Source of the DNA: Roseiarcus fermentans
GTDB taxonomy: Bacteria > Pseudomonadota > Alphaproteobacteria > Rhizobiales > Beijerinckiaceae
DNA length: 64,000 nt
NCBI RefSeq assembly: GCF_003315135.1
Contig: NZ_QNRK01000004.1
Location: forward strand, 120,740-184,739
Direction of reading: 5' to 3'
This document shows positions 1-9,957 of the stretch, piece by piece (position 1 is the stretch's first letter; each line of letters starts with the position of its first letter). The translations under genes and the position numbers were made by a program. The notes beneath the pieces are model-generated. The model searched no databases, was not told where the DNA came from, and was given only the letters and a program-made list of their open reading frames with translations.

Positions 1-3000
1 TGGGCGCGGCGGCGACGTCGACCGGCACGCGCTCGTCGTCCGCGTCCTCGGGGACCGTGACCCTGACGAACGGCGCCCGCCTTTCGGTCGCCGGGTCCGT
101 CACCGCGCACGGATATATCCATGTCTCGACCGGCTCTTTCACCGTGACGGGCGGGTTGACCGACGAAGGGCACATCGACATCGGCGGTACGGCGCAGGTC
201 GCCAGTCTGTCGGGCCAGTCGATATTCCTGTTCGTCAATTCCGTCGGGAGTTTCGAGGTCGGGACAAAGGGCGGCGCGGCTAAGGGCTCGATCACGGTGG
301 ATGCCGGCGCGTCGATCGCGGCGAGCGCCGGGCTGTCGCTGACGGCGACGTCGATCGTCAATGCCGGGACGATCACGGAGACGGGAGGCGCGCTGTCCCT
401 GACCGCGCATTCGATCGTCGTCGACGGGACGATCGCCGAGACTGGCGGCACGCTGTCTCTGCAAGGGACGACCAGCGGTTCCGGGACGATCCGGCTCGGC
501 GCGAAGTCCATCCTCGAAATCGGGACGTCCAGTTCCAACACGCCCTACGCGGTTTCGCCGTCGATCTCCGGCTTTGAGCCGAGCGACGGGATCGTCTTCG
601 ACCACCTCGCGTTAACCCGCGCGGCCTACACGTCGAAGGGGGCGACGACGGGGACGCTGAACCTCTATGCCGGCGCGACGCTGGAAGAGACGCTGCTGCT
701 GACTGGCCAGTCCTACGCCGGCTACACCTTCCTCATCTCCCCCACAATATACGGCGGAAGCGAGATCACGCTCAGCAGCGACGCGTTCACGTGGATCGGT
801 TCGACGGGCGGCTCGTGGGGCCTGGCGACGAACTGGCAGGACACGACGACGGGCCAGAACCCGGCGACGACGGTTCCGGTCTTGAAAAACGCGGTGAAGA
901 TCGTGGGGGCGACGGGCACAGCCTTCGAGGCGATCGTGGGCGGCGGCGCGGCGGCGAGCGTCGGGCTCACCCAACGGGTCAACCTTGGGGGGACCTACAC
1001 GTTCGGAGCGCTGACGGTCGGAGCGGAGAATCTGGTTCCGAATGGCTCGGCTGCGTTCGTCTCCGGCAATCTGGCGCTCGGCTCCGGTTCGGCTCTGACT
1101 CTGGGCGTGCTCGACCTGCTCGACGGCCAGATGACGGTCGGGGCCGGGGACAGGGTCACGGCCTCGGGCGCGGTGACCATCGGCCAGGCCGCGCAGGCCG
1201 GCGTTCCGACCGGGGGTTTGGCGACCGGATCGTCCGCGGCGGTGAGCGGCGCCCTGACGGCGAGCAGCGGAAGCGTCTTCTCGGCTTCGGGCGATCTGTC
1301 GGTGGTCGACGGGTCGCTGACCGTCGACGGCGCGGGGAGCGCGGTGAGCGTCGGCGGCAATATGCAACTGGGGGCGGCGGCGACGTCGACCGGCACGCGC
1401 TCGTCGTCCGCGTCCTCGGGGACCGTGACCCTGACGAACGGCGCCCGCCTTTCGGTCGCCGGGTCCGTCACCGCGCACGGCTATATCCATGTCTCGACCG
1501 GCTCTTTCACCGTGAGGGGCGGGTTGACCGACGAAGGGCACATCGACATCGGCGGTACGGCGCAGGTCGCCAGTCTGTCGGGCCAGTCGATATTCCTGTT
1601 CGTCAATCCCGTCGGGAGTTTCGAGGTCGGGACGAAAGGCGGCGCGGCCAAGGGCTCGATCACGGTGGACGCCGGCGCGTCGATCGCGGCGAGCGCCGGG
1701 CTGTCGCTGACGGCGACGTCGATCGTGGTCAACGGAACGATCGCCGAAACCGGCGGCACGCTGTCTTTGCAAGGGGCGACCAGCGGTTCCGGGACGATCA
1801 AGCTCGGCGCGAAGTCCATCCTCGAAATCGGGACGTCCAGTTCCAACCAGCCCTACGCGGTTTCGCCATCGATCTCCGGCTTTGACGCGAGCGACACGAT
1901 CGTCGTCGACCACCTCGCGTTGACCAGGGCGGTCTATGCGTCGACGGGGGCGACGACGGGGACGCTGCAACTCTATGCCGGCGCGACGCTGGAAGAGACG
2001 CTGCTGCTGACGGGCCAGTCCTACGCCAGCGACACGTTCTTCATCTCCCCGACTGCCAACGGCGGAAGCGAGGTCACTCGCAATGGCGACGCGTTCACGT
2101 GGATCGGTTCGACGGGCGGCTCATGGGGCCTGGCGACGAACTGGAAGGACACGACGACGGGCCAGAACCCGGCGACGACGGTTCCGCGCGCCAACAACGC
2201 GGTGACGATCGTTGGGGCGACGGGCGCAGCCGTCAAGTCGATCGTGGGCGGCGGCGCGGCGGCGAGCGTCGGGCTCACCAATCAGGTCAGCCTCGTGGGG
2301 ACTTACCGGTTCGGCGCGCTGACGGTCGGGTCGGAGACCCTGGTCCCGAACGGCGCGGCCAAGTTCACCTCCGGCGTTCTGACGCTCGACTCCGGTTCTC
2401 TAAATCTGGGCGCGCTCGACCTGCTCGACGGCCAGATGACGGTCGGGGCCGGGGCCAGCGTCACGGCCTCGGGCGCGGTGACCATCGGCCAGGCCGCGCA
2501 GGCCGGCGTTCCGACCGGGGGCTCGACGACCGGATCGTCCGCGGCGGTGAGCGGCGACTTGGACGTGTACGGCGGGGGCGCCTTCACGGCTTCGGGCACT
2601 CTGTCCGTCGTCAACGGAGATCTGAGAGTCAGCAGCGACGGGACCACGGTGAGCGTCGGCGGCGCCCTGCAATTGGGCGCGCCCGCCATGGCGGCGACGG
2701 CGACGAACGCGCGGTCGTCGTCCGCATCCTCTGGCGGTTTGCTTATGAGCGGCGGCAGCCTTTCGGTCGCCGGGTCGGTTACGGCCTATGGCGGCACGTT
2801 TGATCTCCTTGCCGGCTCCAGATTCACTGCGAAGGGCGGTTTGATCGACGATGGGGAAATCGACATAAGTGGTTCGGCGCAGGTCGCCAGCCTGTCGTGC
2901 CGATCTGTGGTCGTCGAAGGCGCTGGGAGCCTGGAGGTCGGGACGGAAGGCGGCGCAGCCCAGGCCTCGATCACGGTGGACGCCGGAGCTTCGATCGCGA

Positions 3001-3728
3001 GCGCCGCCGGGCTGTCCCTGACTGCGAGTTCGATTGTCAATAACGGAACGATCACGGGGACGGGAGGGCTGGTCAGCCTGTCGGCGGCCTCGATCAACAA
3101 TGCCGGAACGATCACGCAGACCGGAGGCACGCTCGGGCTGTCCCTGACGGCGAGTTCGATCGTCAATGCCGGAACGATCACAGGGACGGGAGGCGCGCTC
3201 GACCTGTCGGCGCAGGCGATCCTCGACACCGGGACGATCACGACGTCGCGAGCCTCGCTGCATGGGATTTCGCTGCAAGAGAATTCGTCCCGATCCTACG
3301 AGCCGACGATAACGGAGGCGGGAGGCGTGCTGTCCCTGATCGCCGATTCGATCGTCGTCAGCGGGACGATCGCGGAGACCGGCGGCACGCTGCGTCTGGA
3401 AGGGACGACCAGCGGTTCCGGAACGATCGCGCTCGGCCCGAAGTCCATCCTCGAAATCGCCCCGGTCTTCGCGGTTTCGACGGCGATCTCCGGCTTTGAC
3501 CCGAGCGACGCGATCCTCGTCGACCACCTCGCGCTCACCAGGGCCGCCTACACGTCGACCGGGGCGACGACGGGGACGCTGCAACTCTACGCCGGCGCGA
3601 CGCTGGAAGAGACGCTGCTGCTGACCGGCCAGTCCTACGCCGCAGACACCTTCCACATCGCCCCCGCAACCAACGGCGGAAGCCAGATCACGCTGCTCGC
3701 GCCGAACGCATCGCACGCCTCGACCTAG
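1..3728 (+). CDS. Giant repeat-built secreted/surface protein, 5' truncated by window edge
   Basis: The reading frame is already open at base 3 and the window begins inside a repeat, so the true start lies upstream. At least 1240 residues are visible. The sequence is rich in Gly, Ala, Ser and Thr with short beta-strand-like phrases such as GTIAETGGTLSL, and each long unit carries a WIGSTGGSWGLATNW stretch reminiscent of autotransporter-associated or adhesin passenger repeats. Cysteine is nearly absent. There is no C-terminal beta-barrel, PEP-CTERM signal or LPXTG-like anchor; the protein stops within a repeat shortly after SQITL. Its secretion route cannot be told from this window, though type I or type V secretion are possibilities. 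The stop codon TAG overlaps the stop codon of the convergent L,D-transpeptidase gene. I am confident it is coding and cell-envelope or secreted, but not of its function. Confidence 0.8.
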   Translation, partial: GAAATSTGTRSSSASSGTVTLTNGARLSVAGSVTAHGYIHVSTGSFTVTGGLTDEGHIDIGGTAQVASLSGQSIFLFVNSVGSFEVGTKGGAAKGSITVDAGASIAASAGLSLTATSIVNAGTITETGGALSLTAHSIVVDGTIAETGGTLSLQGTTSGSGTIRLGAKSILEIGTSSSNTPYAVSPSISGFEPSDGIVFDHLALTRAAYTSKGATTGTLNLYAGATLEETLLLTGQSYAGYTFLISPTIYGGSEITLSSDAFTWIGSTGGSWGLATNWQDTTTGQNPATTVPVLKNAVKIVGATGTAFEAIVGGGAAASVGLTQRVNLGGTYTFGALTVGAENLVPNGSAAFVSGNLALGSGSALTLGVLDLLDGQMTVGAGDRVTASGAVTIGQAAQAGVPTGGLATGSSAAVSGALTASSGSVFSASGDLSVVDGSLTVDGAGSAVSVGGNMQLGAAATSTGTRSSSASSGTVTLTNGARLSVAGSVTAHGYIHVSTGSFTVRGGLTDEGHIDIGGTAQVASLSGQSIFLFVNPVGSFEVGTKGGAAKGSITVDAGASIAASAGLSLTATSIVVNGTIAETGGTLSLQGATSGSGTIKLGAKSILEIGTSSSNQPYAVSPSISGFDASDTIVVDHLALTRAVYASTGATTGTLQLYAGATLEETLLLTGQSYASDTFFISPTANGGSEVTRNGDAFTWIGSTGGSWGLATNWKDTTTGQNPATTVPRANNAVTIVGATGAAVKSIVGGGAAASVGLTNQVSLVGTYRFGALTVGSETLVPNGAAKFTSGVLTLDSGSLNLGALDLLDGQMTVGAGASVTASGAVTIGQAAQAGVPTGGSTTGSSAAVSGDLDVYGGGAFTASGTLSVVNGDLRVSSDGTTVSVGGALQLGAPAMAATATNARSSSASSGGLLMSGGSLSVAGSVTAYGGTFDLLAGSRFTAKGGLIDDGEIDISGSAQVASLSCRSVVVEGAGSLEVGTEGGAAQASITVDAGASIASAAGLSLTASSIVNNGTITGTGGLVSLSAASINNAGTITQTGGTLGLSLTASSIVNAGTITGTGGALDLSAQAILDTGTITTSRASLHGISLQENSSRSYEPTITEAGGVLSLIADSIVVSGTIAETGGTLRLEGTTSGSGTIALGPKSILEIAPVFAVSTAISGFDPSDAILVDHLALTRAAYTSTGATTGTLQLYAGATLEETLLLTGQSYAADTFHIAPATNGGSQITLLAPNASHAST
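3..3728 (+). repeat. Long direct repeats (about 1.37 kb and 1.31 kb periods) inside the giant protein gene
   Basis: The same coding phrase (CTTTCGGTCGCCGGGTC) recurs at 81, 1449 and 2760, giving periods of 1368 bp and 1311 bp, both multiples of three. The first and second units are nearly identical at DNA level (compare 57-350 with 1425-1718). The third is more diverged and has extra short internal units around 3000-3350. This suggests recent duplication or gene conversion of 456-residue units. Confidence 0.85.
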
Positions 3729-4555
3729 TAGCCCGCCCGCCACGACCCCGGCGGCGCGTCCCACGGCCCCTGCGCCACCGGCGGGCCGGCGTCGTAGACC
3801 GGACCCGCGTCGGGGTAGGGCGCGCCGTACGGGCCCGGGTCGACCATCACGTCGGGCCCGGCCGGCGCCGGGCCGGCCTCCGCCGATGGCCCATCCGAAA
3901 GCCCCTCCTGCAGCACCACGACCGGCGTCCCGACCGGCGTGCGGGCGTAGAGGTCGATGATGTCGTGGTTGAAGAGGCGGATGCAACCGCTTGATACGGC
4001 AGTGCCGATCGTGTCCGGCTCGTTGGTCCCGTGGAGCCGGAAATAGGTGTCGCGGCCGTCGCGGTAGAGATAGAGCGCGCGGGCGCCGAGCGGGTTGCCG
4101 ATGCCGCCGGCCATGCCGCCCGCATAGGCCCGGTAGCGCGGCATGGTCTCCATCATGGTCCGGGTCGGCGTCCAGCGCGGCCATTCCGCCTTGCGCCCGA
4201 TGACGGCCGAGCCGCGGAAGTTGAGCGCCTCCTCGCGGCCGACGCCGACCGTGTAGCGCATCGCCATGCCCCCCGGCTCGACCAGGTAGAGTCGCCGGTC
4301 GGCGACGTCGACCACGATCGTCCCGGGCCGGTAGGGGCCGGCGAACGGAACCCGCCGGCGCAGCGCGTCCGGGCTGACGGTCGCGGCGTCGAGGCCGGGA
4401 ATCTCGTGGCCGTCGTCCTCGATCGGGCCGTAGCCGGGAATCGGGCCGGCGGCGGCGAGACCGCCCGCGGGCGCATAGGCGCGCGGCGCGGCGCAGCCGC
4501 CCAAAGCCGCGGCCAGGGCCGCCACCGCGGCGCGGCGGTCAAACAGCATGGTCAT
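3725..4555 (-). CDS. L,D-transpeptidase (YkuD/ErfK family) lipoprotein
   Basis: A 276-residue periplasmic enzyme predicted to form peptidoglycan cross-links or attach proteins to peptidoglycan. The YkuD signature is clear: FRLHGTNEPDTIG followed by SSGCIRLFN, with His175 and the nucleophile Cys191. The N-terminus is a lipoprotein signal ending in LGGC (Cys21), so it is probably anchored to the outer membrane. I chose ATG 4555 because a GGGGAGAA stretch lies about 14 nt upstream; ATG 4549 two codons later is also possible. The last ~50 residues are a Pro/Gly/Asp-rich tail of no recognised fold. Its stop codon overlaps that of the convergent repeat protein by four bases (CTAG at 3725-3728). Confidence 0.9.
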   Translation of the reverse strand: MTMLFDRRAAVAALAAALGGCAAPRAYAPAGGLAAAGPIPGYGPIEDDGHEIPGLDAATVSPDALRRRVPFAGPYRPGTIVVDVADRRLYLVEPGGMAMRYTVGVGREEALNFRGSAVIGRKAEWPRWTPTRTMMETMPRYRAYAGGMAGGIGNPLGARALYLYRDGRDTYFRLHGTNEPDTIGTAVSSGCIRLFNHDIIDLYARTPVGTPVVVLQEGLSDGPSAEAGPAPAGPDVMVDPGPYGAPYPDAGPVYDAGPPVAQGPWDAPPGSWRAGY

Positions 4556-4727
4556 TCGCCCGACATCCGATTCTCCCCGCGACTCGCCCGCCGGCTCGGT
4601 TGCTTGCAAGTCACCAGCCTTGCGGCGGTTTGAAGGCGCGGCCTTCCTCTTCCCGCTTTCCCGTGAGCCGGTTTTCGGCTAGGCACGGCGCCTCGCGTTC
4701 AATCGAAATCGCTCGAGGCGGATTGTC

Positions 4728-6518
4728 ATGCATCGCTATCGCACGCACACCTGCGGCGCCCTCGCCATCGCCGAGAGCGGGGAGGCCGTTCGCCTGTCGG
4801 GCTGGTGCCACCGCATCCGCGACCACGGCGGCGTGCTGTTCATCGATCTGCGCGACCATTACGGAATCACCCAATGCGTGGTCGATCCGGATTCGCCCGC
4901 CTTCAAACAGGCGGAAAAGCTGCGCTCGGAATTCGTGGTCCGGATCGACGGGACGGTGCGCAAGCGTCCCGCGGGCACCGAGAACCGGGACATGGCGACC
5001 GGCCTGATCGAGATCTACGTCCGCGACATCGAGGTGCTCGGCCCCGCGGGCGACCTGCCGCTGCCGGTGTTCGGCGACCAGCCGTATCCCGAGGACACCC
5101 GCCTGCGCTACCGCTTCCTCGACCTCCGACGCGAAAAGCTGCACGCAAACATCATGCTGCGCGGAAACGTGATCGACTCGCTGCGAGCGCGGATGAAGGG
5201 GCAGGGGTTCTTCGAGTTCCAGACGCCGATCCTGACCGCGTCGAGCCCGGAAGGGGCGCGCGACTATCTCGTGCCCTCGCGCATCCATCCGGGAAAATTC
5301 TACGCGCTGCCGCAGGCGCCGCAGCAGTTCAAGCAACTGGTGATGGTGGCCGGCTTCGATCGCTATTTCCAGATCGCGCCCTGCTTCCGCGACGAGGACG
5401 CGCGCGCCGACCGCTCGCCCGGCGAGTTCTACCAGCTCGACATCGAGATGAGCTTCGTCACCCAGGAGGACGTGTTCGCGGCGGTCGAGCCGGTGTTGCG
5501 CGGCGTGTTCGAGGAGTTCGGCGCGGGTAAGCCGGTGACTCAGGCCTTCCCGATGATCCCTTACGCGCAGGCGATGCTGGAATACGGCGTCGACAAGCCG
5601 GACCTCCGAAACCCGATCAAGATCGCTGACGTCACGGAGGTTTTCGAACGCGACGACGTCGCCTTCCGCGCCTTCAAGGAAGTCATCAAGGCCGGCGGCG
5701 TGGTGCGCGCGATCCCTGCGCCCGGCGCCGCGAAGCAGCCGCGCTCGTTCTTCGACAAGCTCAACGACTGGGCCAAGGGCGAGGGCGCGCCGGGCCTCGG
5801 CTACATCATCTTCGAGGGCGAAGGGGACGCTCTGACCGGAAAGGGGCCGATCGCCAAGTTCCTGCCGGCGGAGGCGCAGAAGGCGCTGGTCGCGAAGGCG
5901 AAACTCTCGGCCGGCGACGCGGTGTTCTTCGCCTGCGACAAGCCGGACAAGGCCGCCAAACTCGCCGGCGCAGCGCGTATCCGCGTCGGCAACGATCTCG
6001 GAATTTGCAAGAAGGACGTGTTCGAGTTCTGCTGGATCGTCGACTTCCCGATGTACGAGTGGAACGAGGAGGAGAAGAAGATCGACTTCTCGCACAACCC
6101 GTTCTCGATGCCGCAGGGCGGCCTCGAGGCGCTCGAGACGCAGGACCCGCTGACCATCAAGGCCTACCAGTACGACATCGTCTGCAACGGCGTGGAGCTG
6201 TCGTCGGGGGCGATCCGCAACCACCACCCCGACATCATGAAGAAGGCCTTTGAGATTGCGGGCTACCCGGAGGATGTGCTCGTCGAAAAATTCGGCGGGA
6301 TGTATCGGGCCTTCCAGTGCGGCGCGCCGCCCCACGGCGGCATCGCGCCCGGCGTCGACCGCATCGTGATGCTGCTGGCGGGCGAGGAGAACCTGCGCGA
6401 GGTCGTGCTGTTCCCGATGAACCAGCGCGCCGAGGATCTGATGATGGGCGCGCCGGCGCCCGTCACGCCGAAGCAGTTGCGCGAACTGAACATCCGGCTC
6501 AACCTGCCGGAGAAGTGA
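4728..6518 (+). CDS. aspS: Aspartyl-tRNA synthetase, probably non-discriminating (Asp/Asn)
   Basis: A class II aminoacyl-tRNA synthetase of 596 residues, the usual bacterial length. It has an N-terminal OB-fold anticodon-binding domain, motif 2 around [14 protein letters not shown], a bacterial GAD insertion domain in the middle, and a C-terminal motif 3 ([14 protein letters not shown]). The anticodon-recognition loop reads [15 protein letters not shown] with His33. In characterised bacterial enzymes His at this position accompanies the relaxed, non-discriminating form that also charges tRNA-Asn, whereas discriminating enzymes such as E. coli have Leu. That would fit an alphaproteobacterium that makes Asn-tRNA through GatCAB. 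The specificity is inferred; the enzyme identity is secure. The gene stands alone on the plus strand. Confidence 0.97.
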   Translation: MHRYRTHTCGALAIAESGEAVRLSGWCHRIRDHGGVLFIDLRDHYGITQCVVDPDSPAFKQAEKLRSEFVVRIDGTVRKRPAGTENRDMATGLIEIYVRDIEVLGPAGDLPLPVFGDQPYPEDTRLRYRFLDLRREKLHANIMLRGNVIDSLRARMKGQGFFEFQTPILTASSPEGARDYLVPSRIHPGKFYALPQAPQQFKQLVMVAGFDRYFQIAPCFRDEDARADRSPGEFYQLDIEMSFVTQEDVFAAVEPVLRGVFEEFGAGKPVTQAFPMIPYAQAMLEYGVDKPDLRNPIKIADVTEVFERDDVAFRAFKEVIKAGGVVRAIPAPGAAKQPRSFFDKLNDWAKGEGAPGLGYIIFEGEGDALTGKGPIAKFLPAEAQKALVAKAKLSAGDAVFFACDKPDKAAKLAGAARIRVGNDLGICKKDVFEFCWIVDFPMYEWNEEEKKIDFSHNPFSMPQGGLEALETQDPLTIKAYQYDIVCNGVELSSGAIRNHHPDIMKKAFEIAGYPEDVLVEKFGGMYRAFQCGAPPHGGIAPGVDRIVMLLAGEENLREVVLFPMNQRAEDLMMGAPAPVTPKQLRELNIRLNLPEK

Positions 6519-6585
6519 GGGCGCCCATGGCGCGCCGGCCGGCGACGCCCCGGCGGCCGAATCCGGCCGTCGGGCGCGACCGCGC

Positions 6586-7773
6586 TCAGTTCCCTGCGTC
6601 GATCAGCGCCTGGACCTGCTTGTAGAACGCCTCGCGCGCGGCGGGCTCGGGGCCCAGATCGGCGCGCGTCCAGTCGGCGTTGCTGGCGATCACCAGCTTG
6701 CGTTTCGGATCGATGAAGATCCCCTGGCCGAAGATCCCCTTCGCGGCGACCGAGCCGTCGTCGTAGGTCCACCACTGGAACCCGTAGCCTTTCCCCGGCT
6801 CGCCGATGTCCTTCTGCTTGTGGGTCGCCTGTTCGAACCAGTCGGGAGGCGTGATCGGCTTGCGGCCGACCTGGCCGTTGGCGAGCACGACGAGCCCCAT
6901 CCGGGCGAAGTCGCGGGTCGCGGCCTGAAGGCAGCAGCCGCCGATCTCGTGGCCAGTGCTGCTGAGCAGCCAGGTCGCCTCCGCCTCCATCCCGCCCGGC
7001 CCCCAGATCTTCTCCTGCAGATAGTCGCTCAGCGTCTTGCCGGTCGCCGAGGACACCAGCACGCCGACGAGGTTGGTCTCGCCGGTGTTGTAACGCCACA
7101 CCGCGCCCGGCGGATGCGCGCGCGGCAACTTGCGCATGTAGCTGACGGTGGCGTCGACCCCGGGATCGGGCTTGGCGTCGTTGAACTGCGCGACGTCGGA
7201 CTTGGGATCCTCGTAGTCCTCGTTCCACTTCACCCCCGAGCTCATCGTCAGGAGCTGGCGCACGGAGACGTCGTCGTAGGCCGAGCCGCGCAGATCGGGG
7301 ATGTACTGGCTGACCTTGTCGTCGAGGCTCTTGATGGCGCCGTCCGCGAGCGCCGCGCCGACCAGAGTCGAGGTGAACGACTTGGCGACCGAGAAGCTGG
7401 TCCAGCGGCCGGCCGCGTCGAAGCCGAGGCCATAGCGCTCGAACCGGACCTTGCCGTCCTGCACGATCACGAGCCCGGCCGAGCGTTGGCTGGCCATGTA
7501 GGCGTCGACGTCCGGGATGGTCAGCGGCTTGCCGGCAGGCAGCGGCGTCGGCTTCGCCGAGGGCGCGATGGCGTGCGCCCTCGCCAGGAACGGCAACCGG
7601 TCGAGCGCGCGAAACGCGGCGTCGCGCTGGTCCAGCCGCCAGCTCAACACGTCGGCGTTGGTCGGCAGGACCGCGATCAGGCCGCGCGTCTCCTTGTCGA
7701 GCGTGGCGTAGCCGACGCCGGCGGCGAGCGCCACGGCCGCCAGCGCCGCCAATGCGATCGTGCGTTTGCGCAT
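6586..7773 (-). CDS. Beta-lactamase-fold serine hydrolase (class C / esterase-like)
   Basis: A 395-residue protein with an N-terminal hydrophobic segment (residues 5-24) that acts as a signal anchor, followed by a beta-lactamase family domain. The catalytic Ser128-x-x-Lys131 pair lies in SFSVAKSF and the Tyr228-Asn-Thr motif in WRYNTGETN. Family members include beta-lactamases, D-amino-acid peptidases and esterases such as EstB, and 6-aminohexanoate hydrolase-type enzymes; the sequence does not decide among them. The domain lies on the periplasmic side. It is convergent with aspS, with 67 bp between the stops. It appears monocistronic. Confidence 0.85.
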   Translation of the reverse strand: MRKRTIALAALAAVALAAGVGYATLDKETRGLIAVLPTNADVLSWRLDQRDAAFRALDRLPFLARAHAIAPSAKPTPLPAGKPLTIPDVDAYMASQRSAGLVIVQDGKVRFERYGLGFDAAGRWTSFSVAKSFTSTLVGAALADGAIKSLDDKVSQYIPDLRGSAYDDVSVRQLLTMSSGVKWNEDYEDPKSDVAQFNDAKPDPGVDATVSYMRKLPRAHPPGAVWRYNTGETNLVGVLVSSATGKTLSDYLQEKIWGPGGMEAEATWLLSSTGHEIGGCCLQAATRDFARMGLVVLANGQVGRKPITPPDWFEQATHKQKDIGEPGKGYGFQWWTYDDGSVAAKGIFGQGIFIDPKRKLVIASNADWTRADLGPEPAAREAFYKQVQALIDAGN

Positions 7774-8051
7774 CCCTCCCGCCTTTCCGTCGTTCTCGGC
7801 GACTATTGATCAAACAGATAGCGTAACCTTGTGGGCGGCGAGCTTGTGCCGGTTCGCGGTTCCGGGCAACCGAGAACCCGCGGTCTTCCGCGCGCCGGCC
7901 CCGCCGGGAGGCGCGCCGCGCAAGGTCTCCCGTCGTCGAGGACGGCGAGCGCCCGACCCAGCGTCCGAGACCGCGCCTCTGTCAGGCCCGGCCGTTCCGC
8001 GCCGCCCGAGACGCCCTGTGGAGGGGGCGGCGAGACGCCGCCCCCGGACCC

Positions 8052-8627
8052 TCACTCGCGCCCCATGCTCTCGCCGGGGCCGGCTTCCGCCAGCGCCTTG
8101 CCGACCTCGAGGCCGAGGTCGTCCATCGAGGTCAGCTCGCGGACCGACAGATCTTCGCCCTTCTGCTGGCGCTCGGCCTGTTCGGGCGAGCGGGCGACGT
8201 TGACGGTGACCTTGGCCTCGACCTCCGGGTGAAGCTGGATCGGCACGGGATGCAGGCCGAGCGTCTTGATCGGCTGCTGGATCGCGACGTGACTGCGCTG
8301 GACGGAATGCCCGGCGGCGGTCAGCGCGTCGGCGATGTCGCGCGCCGACACCGAGCCGTAGAGCTGCCCGGTCTCGCCGGCCTGGCGGATGATCACGACC
8401 GTCACGCCGTCGACCCGGGTGGCGGACTCGGCGGCGCTGCGCTTGAGCTCATGGTTGCGCACCTCGAGATCGGCGCGCTGGGCCTCGAACTTCTTCTTGT
8501 TCGCGTCGGTCGCACGCAGCGCCTTGCCGCGCGGCAAGAGGAAATTGCGGGCGTAGCCGTCCTTGACCTTGACGATCTCGCCCATGTGGCCGAGCCTGCC
8601 GATACGTTCCAACAAAATGACGTCCAT
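8052..8627 (-). CDS. rplI: 50S ribosomal protein L9
   Basis: A 191-residue L9. The N-terminal RNA-binding domain begins [17 protein letters not shown] and contains the conserved NFLLPRGKA stretch. A long helix connects to the C-terminal domain, which includes [14 protein letters not shown]. The acidic extension past residue 160 is typical of alphaproteobacterial L9. An AGGAG ribosome-binding site sits 7 nt before the ATG. It is the last gene of the rpsF-rpsR-DUF2232-rplI operon, starting 9 bp after the preceding stop. Confidence 0.97.
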   Translation of the reverse strand: MDVILLERIGRLGHMGEIVKVKDGYARNFLLPRGKALRATDANKKKFEAQRADLEVRNHELKRSAAESATRVDGVTVVIIRQAGETGQLYGSVSARDIADALTAAGHSVQRSHVAIQQPIKTLGLHPVPIQLHPEVEAKVTVNVARSPEQAERQQKGEDLSVRELTSMDDLGLEVGKALAEAGPGESMGRE

Positions 8628-8636
8628 GACGATCTC

Positions 8637-9611
8637 CTATTTCCGCCGGTTTGGTTTCAGGGTGGGAAGGGCGGCGCGCGCGCGCAGCCGCGTGAAGGCG
8701 TCGACGACGCCGAGAAGGGCGAGCAGGGGCAGCGTGTATTTCGCCCGCAAGAGACAGCAGGCGTAGAGCGCGATCAGCATCAGCGTCCGGAGCCTCAGGC
8801 CGCGCGAGAGCGCGTGGGCGACGGCGAGACCCTGGAAGACGAAGGCCGTGCCGAGCCCGCCGGCGACGACGAGGGCGTATTGCGAGGCGGGCGCCGGCAG
8901 GAACCACGCCGCCGCGGCGCAGGCGATCGCGACGAGACCGAGCGGGGCGGGCAGTCCCAGCGACGTCGGCAGGTCGGGCCACGGCCTTTCCAGGCGGTGC
9001 GAGAGCTGCACCGAACGGGCGGCCGCATAGAGGTTGACCGACAGCATCAGCAGGGTCGAGCCGGCGATCGCGGCAGGGCCCGCGCGCACCAGTTGGTCCG
9101 CGAACGCCTTCGCTTCCGCGCCGTCGGCGAACGCCTCCGCCGCCATCGCGGCGAGGCCCTCCGCCACCGCGCGGGCGCCCTCGGCGTAGCCATGGTACAT
9201 GACGATGACCGCGGTGAGCGTCGCGGCGGCGCTGATCATGCCCACGATCGCCGCCAGCGTCACGACGGCGCCGACCGAGGGAAACGGCGGAAGGCCGGAA
9301 AACCGCGAGGGAACCCAGCGCGCGAGCCGGGTCGCGGCGAAAGCGGCGACGAGCCAGGCGGGCAGGGCGACCGAGGCGGCGTAGAGCATGCCCGACAGGG
9401 GCTCGGCGATCACCGTCAGCCCGGCCACCGAGGCCGCCGCCGCGATCGCGCCCGCGTCCAGGCCCCAGCCCATCGTCGCGATCATGATCGGCAGAGGCGC
9501 GAGATAGGCGAGCGCCATCGGCAGCGCGTCCGCCCCGGCGATCGAGCTGACCGCGAACAGGAAGGCGGCGGCGCATCCGGCGCCGAGGGCGACGGCGTAT
9601 TTCTGGATCAT
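8637..9611 (-). CDS. DUF2232 multipass membrane protein in the ribosomal operon
   Basis: A 324-residue, strongly hydrophobic protein with about eight predicted membrane segments (for example residues 5-25, 28-60, 80-115 and 200-290). Its position between rpsR and rplI and its composition match the DUF2232 family found at this spot in alphaproteobacteria. Firmicute relatives (YybS) lie in comparable rplI contexts. The function is unknown; a transporter-like role is only suggested by topology. It starts 109 bp after rpsR and is translated just ahead of rplI. Confidence 0.85.
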   Translation of the reverse strand: MIQKYAVALGAGCAAAFLFAVSSIAGADALPMALAYLAPLPIMIATMGWGLDAGAIAAAASVAGLTVIAEPLSGMLYAASVALPAWLVAAFAATRLARWVPSRFSGLPPFPSVGAVVTLAAIVGMISAAATLTAVIVMYHGYAEGARAVAEGLAAMAAEAFADGAEAKAFADQLVRAGPAAIAGSTLLMLSVNLYAAARSVQLSHRLERPWPDLPTSLGLPAPLGLVAIACAAAAWFLPAPASQYALVVAGGLGTAFVFQGLAVAHALSRGLRLRTLMLIALYACCLLRAKYTLPLLALLGVVDAFTRLRARAALPTLKPNRRK

Positions 9612-9720
9612 GGTCGCTGTCCCGCGGTTGCGGTTAGGAGCCGGAGGGCCGGCCCCAACTGCCGCCGCGCCCGATTTCCGAGAACCGGACGCGGCGGCTG
9701 GTCGCTAGCTCAAGGCGCGG

Positions 9721-9957
9721 TCAGCGGATCACGTAGGGCAGGAGCCCGAGGAACCGGGCGCGCTTGATCGCCTGCGCGAGTTCGCGCTGCTTGGGGGCGC
9801 TGACCGCGGTGATGCGCGAGGGCACGATCTTGCCGCGCTCGGAGATGTAGCGCGAGAGCAGGCGCGTGTCCTTGTAGTCGATCTTCGGCGCGTTGGCGCC
9901 GGAGAACGGGCACGACTTGCGGCGGCGGAAGAAGGGGCGGCGGGGCGCGGTGGCCAT
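9721..9957 (-). CDS. rpsR: 30S ribosomal protein S18
   Basis: A 78-residue S18. It contains the basic N-terminal tail [15 protein letters not shown] and the conserved [19 protein letters not shown] region, followed by [12 protein letters not shown]18 pairs with S6 on the small-subunit platform. Its ATG shares one base with the rpsF stop (TGATG), and a GGAG motif precedes it, so translation is probably coupled to rpsF. Confidence 0.98.
   Translation of the reverse strand: MATAPRRPFFRRRKSCPFSGANAPKIDYKDTRLLSRYISERGKIVPSRITAVSAPKQRELAQAIKRARFLGLLPYVIR

Noticed and set aside
612-1970. A 452-codon minus-strand frame opposite the giant repeat protein
   Set aside because: Arginine-rich, no motifs, no ribosome-binding site; it is the antisense reading of a GC-rich repeat gene.
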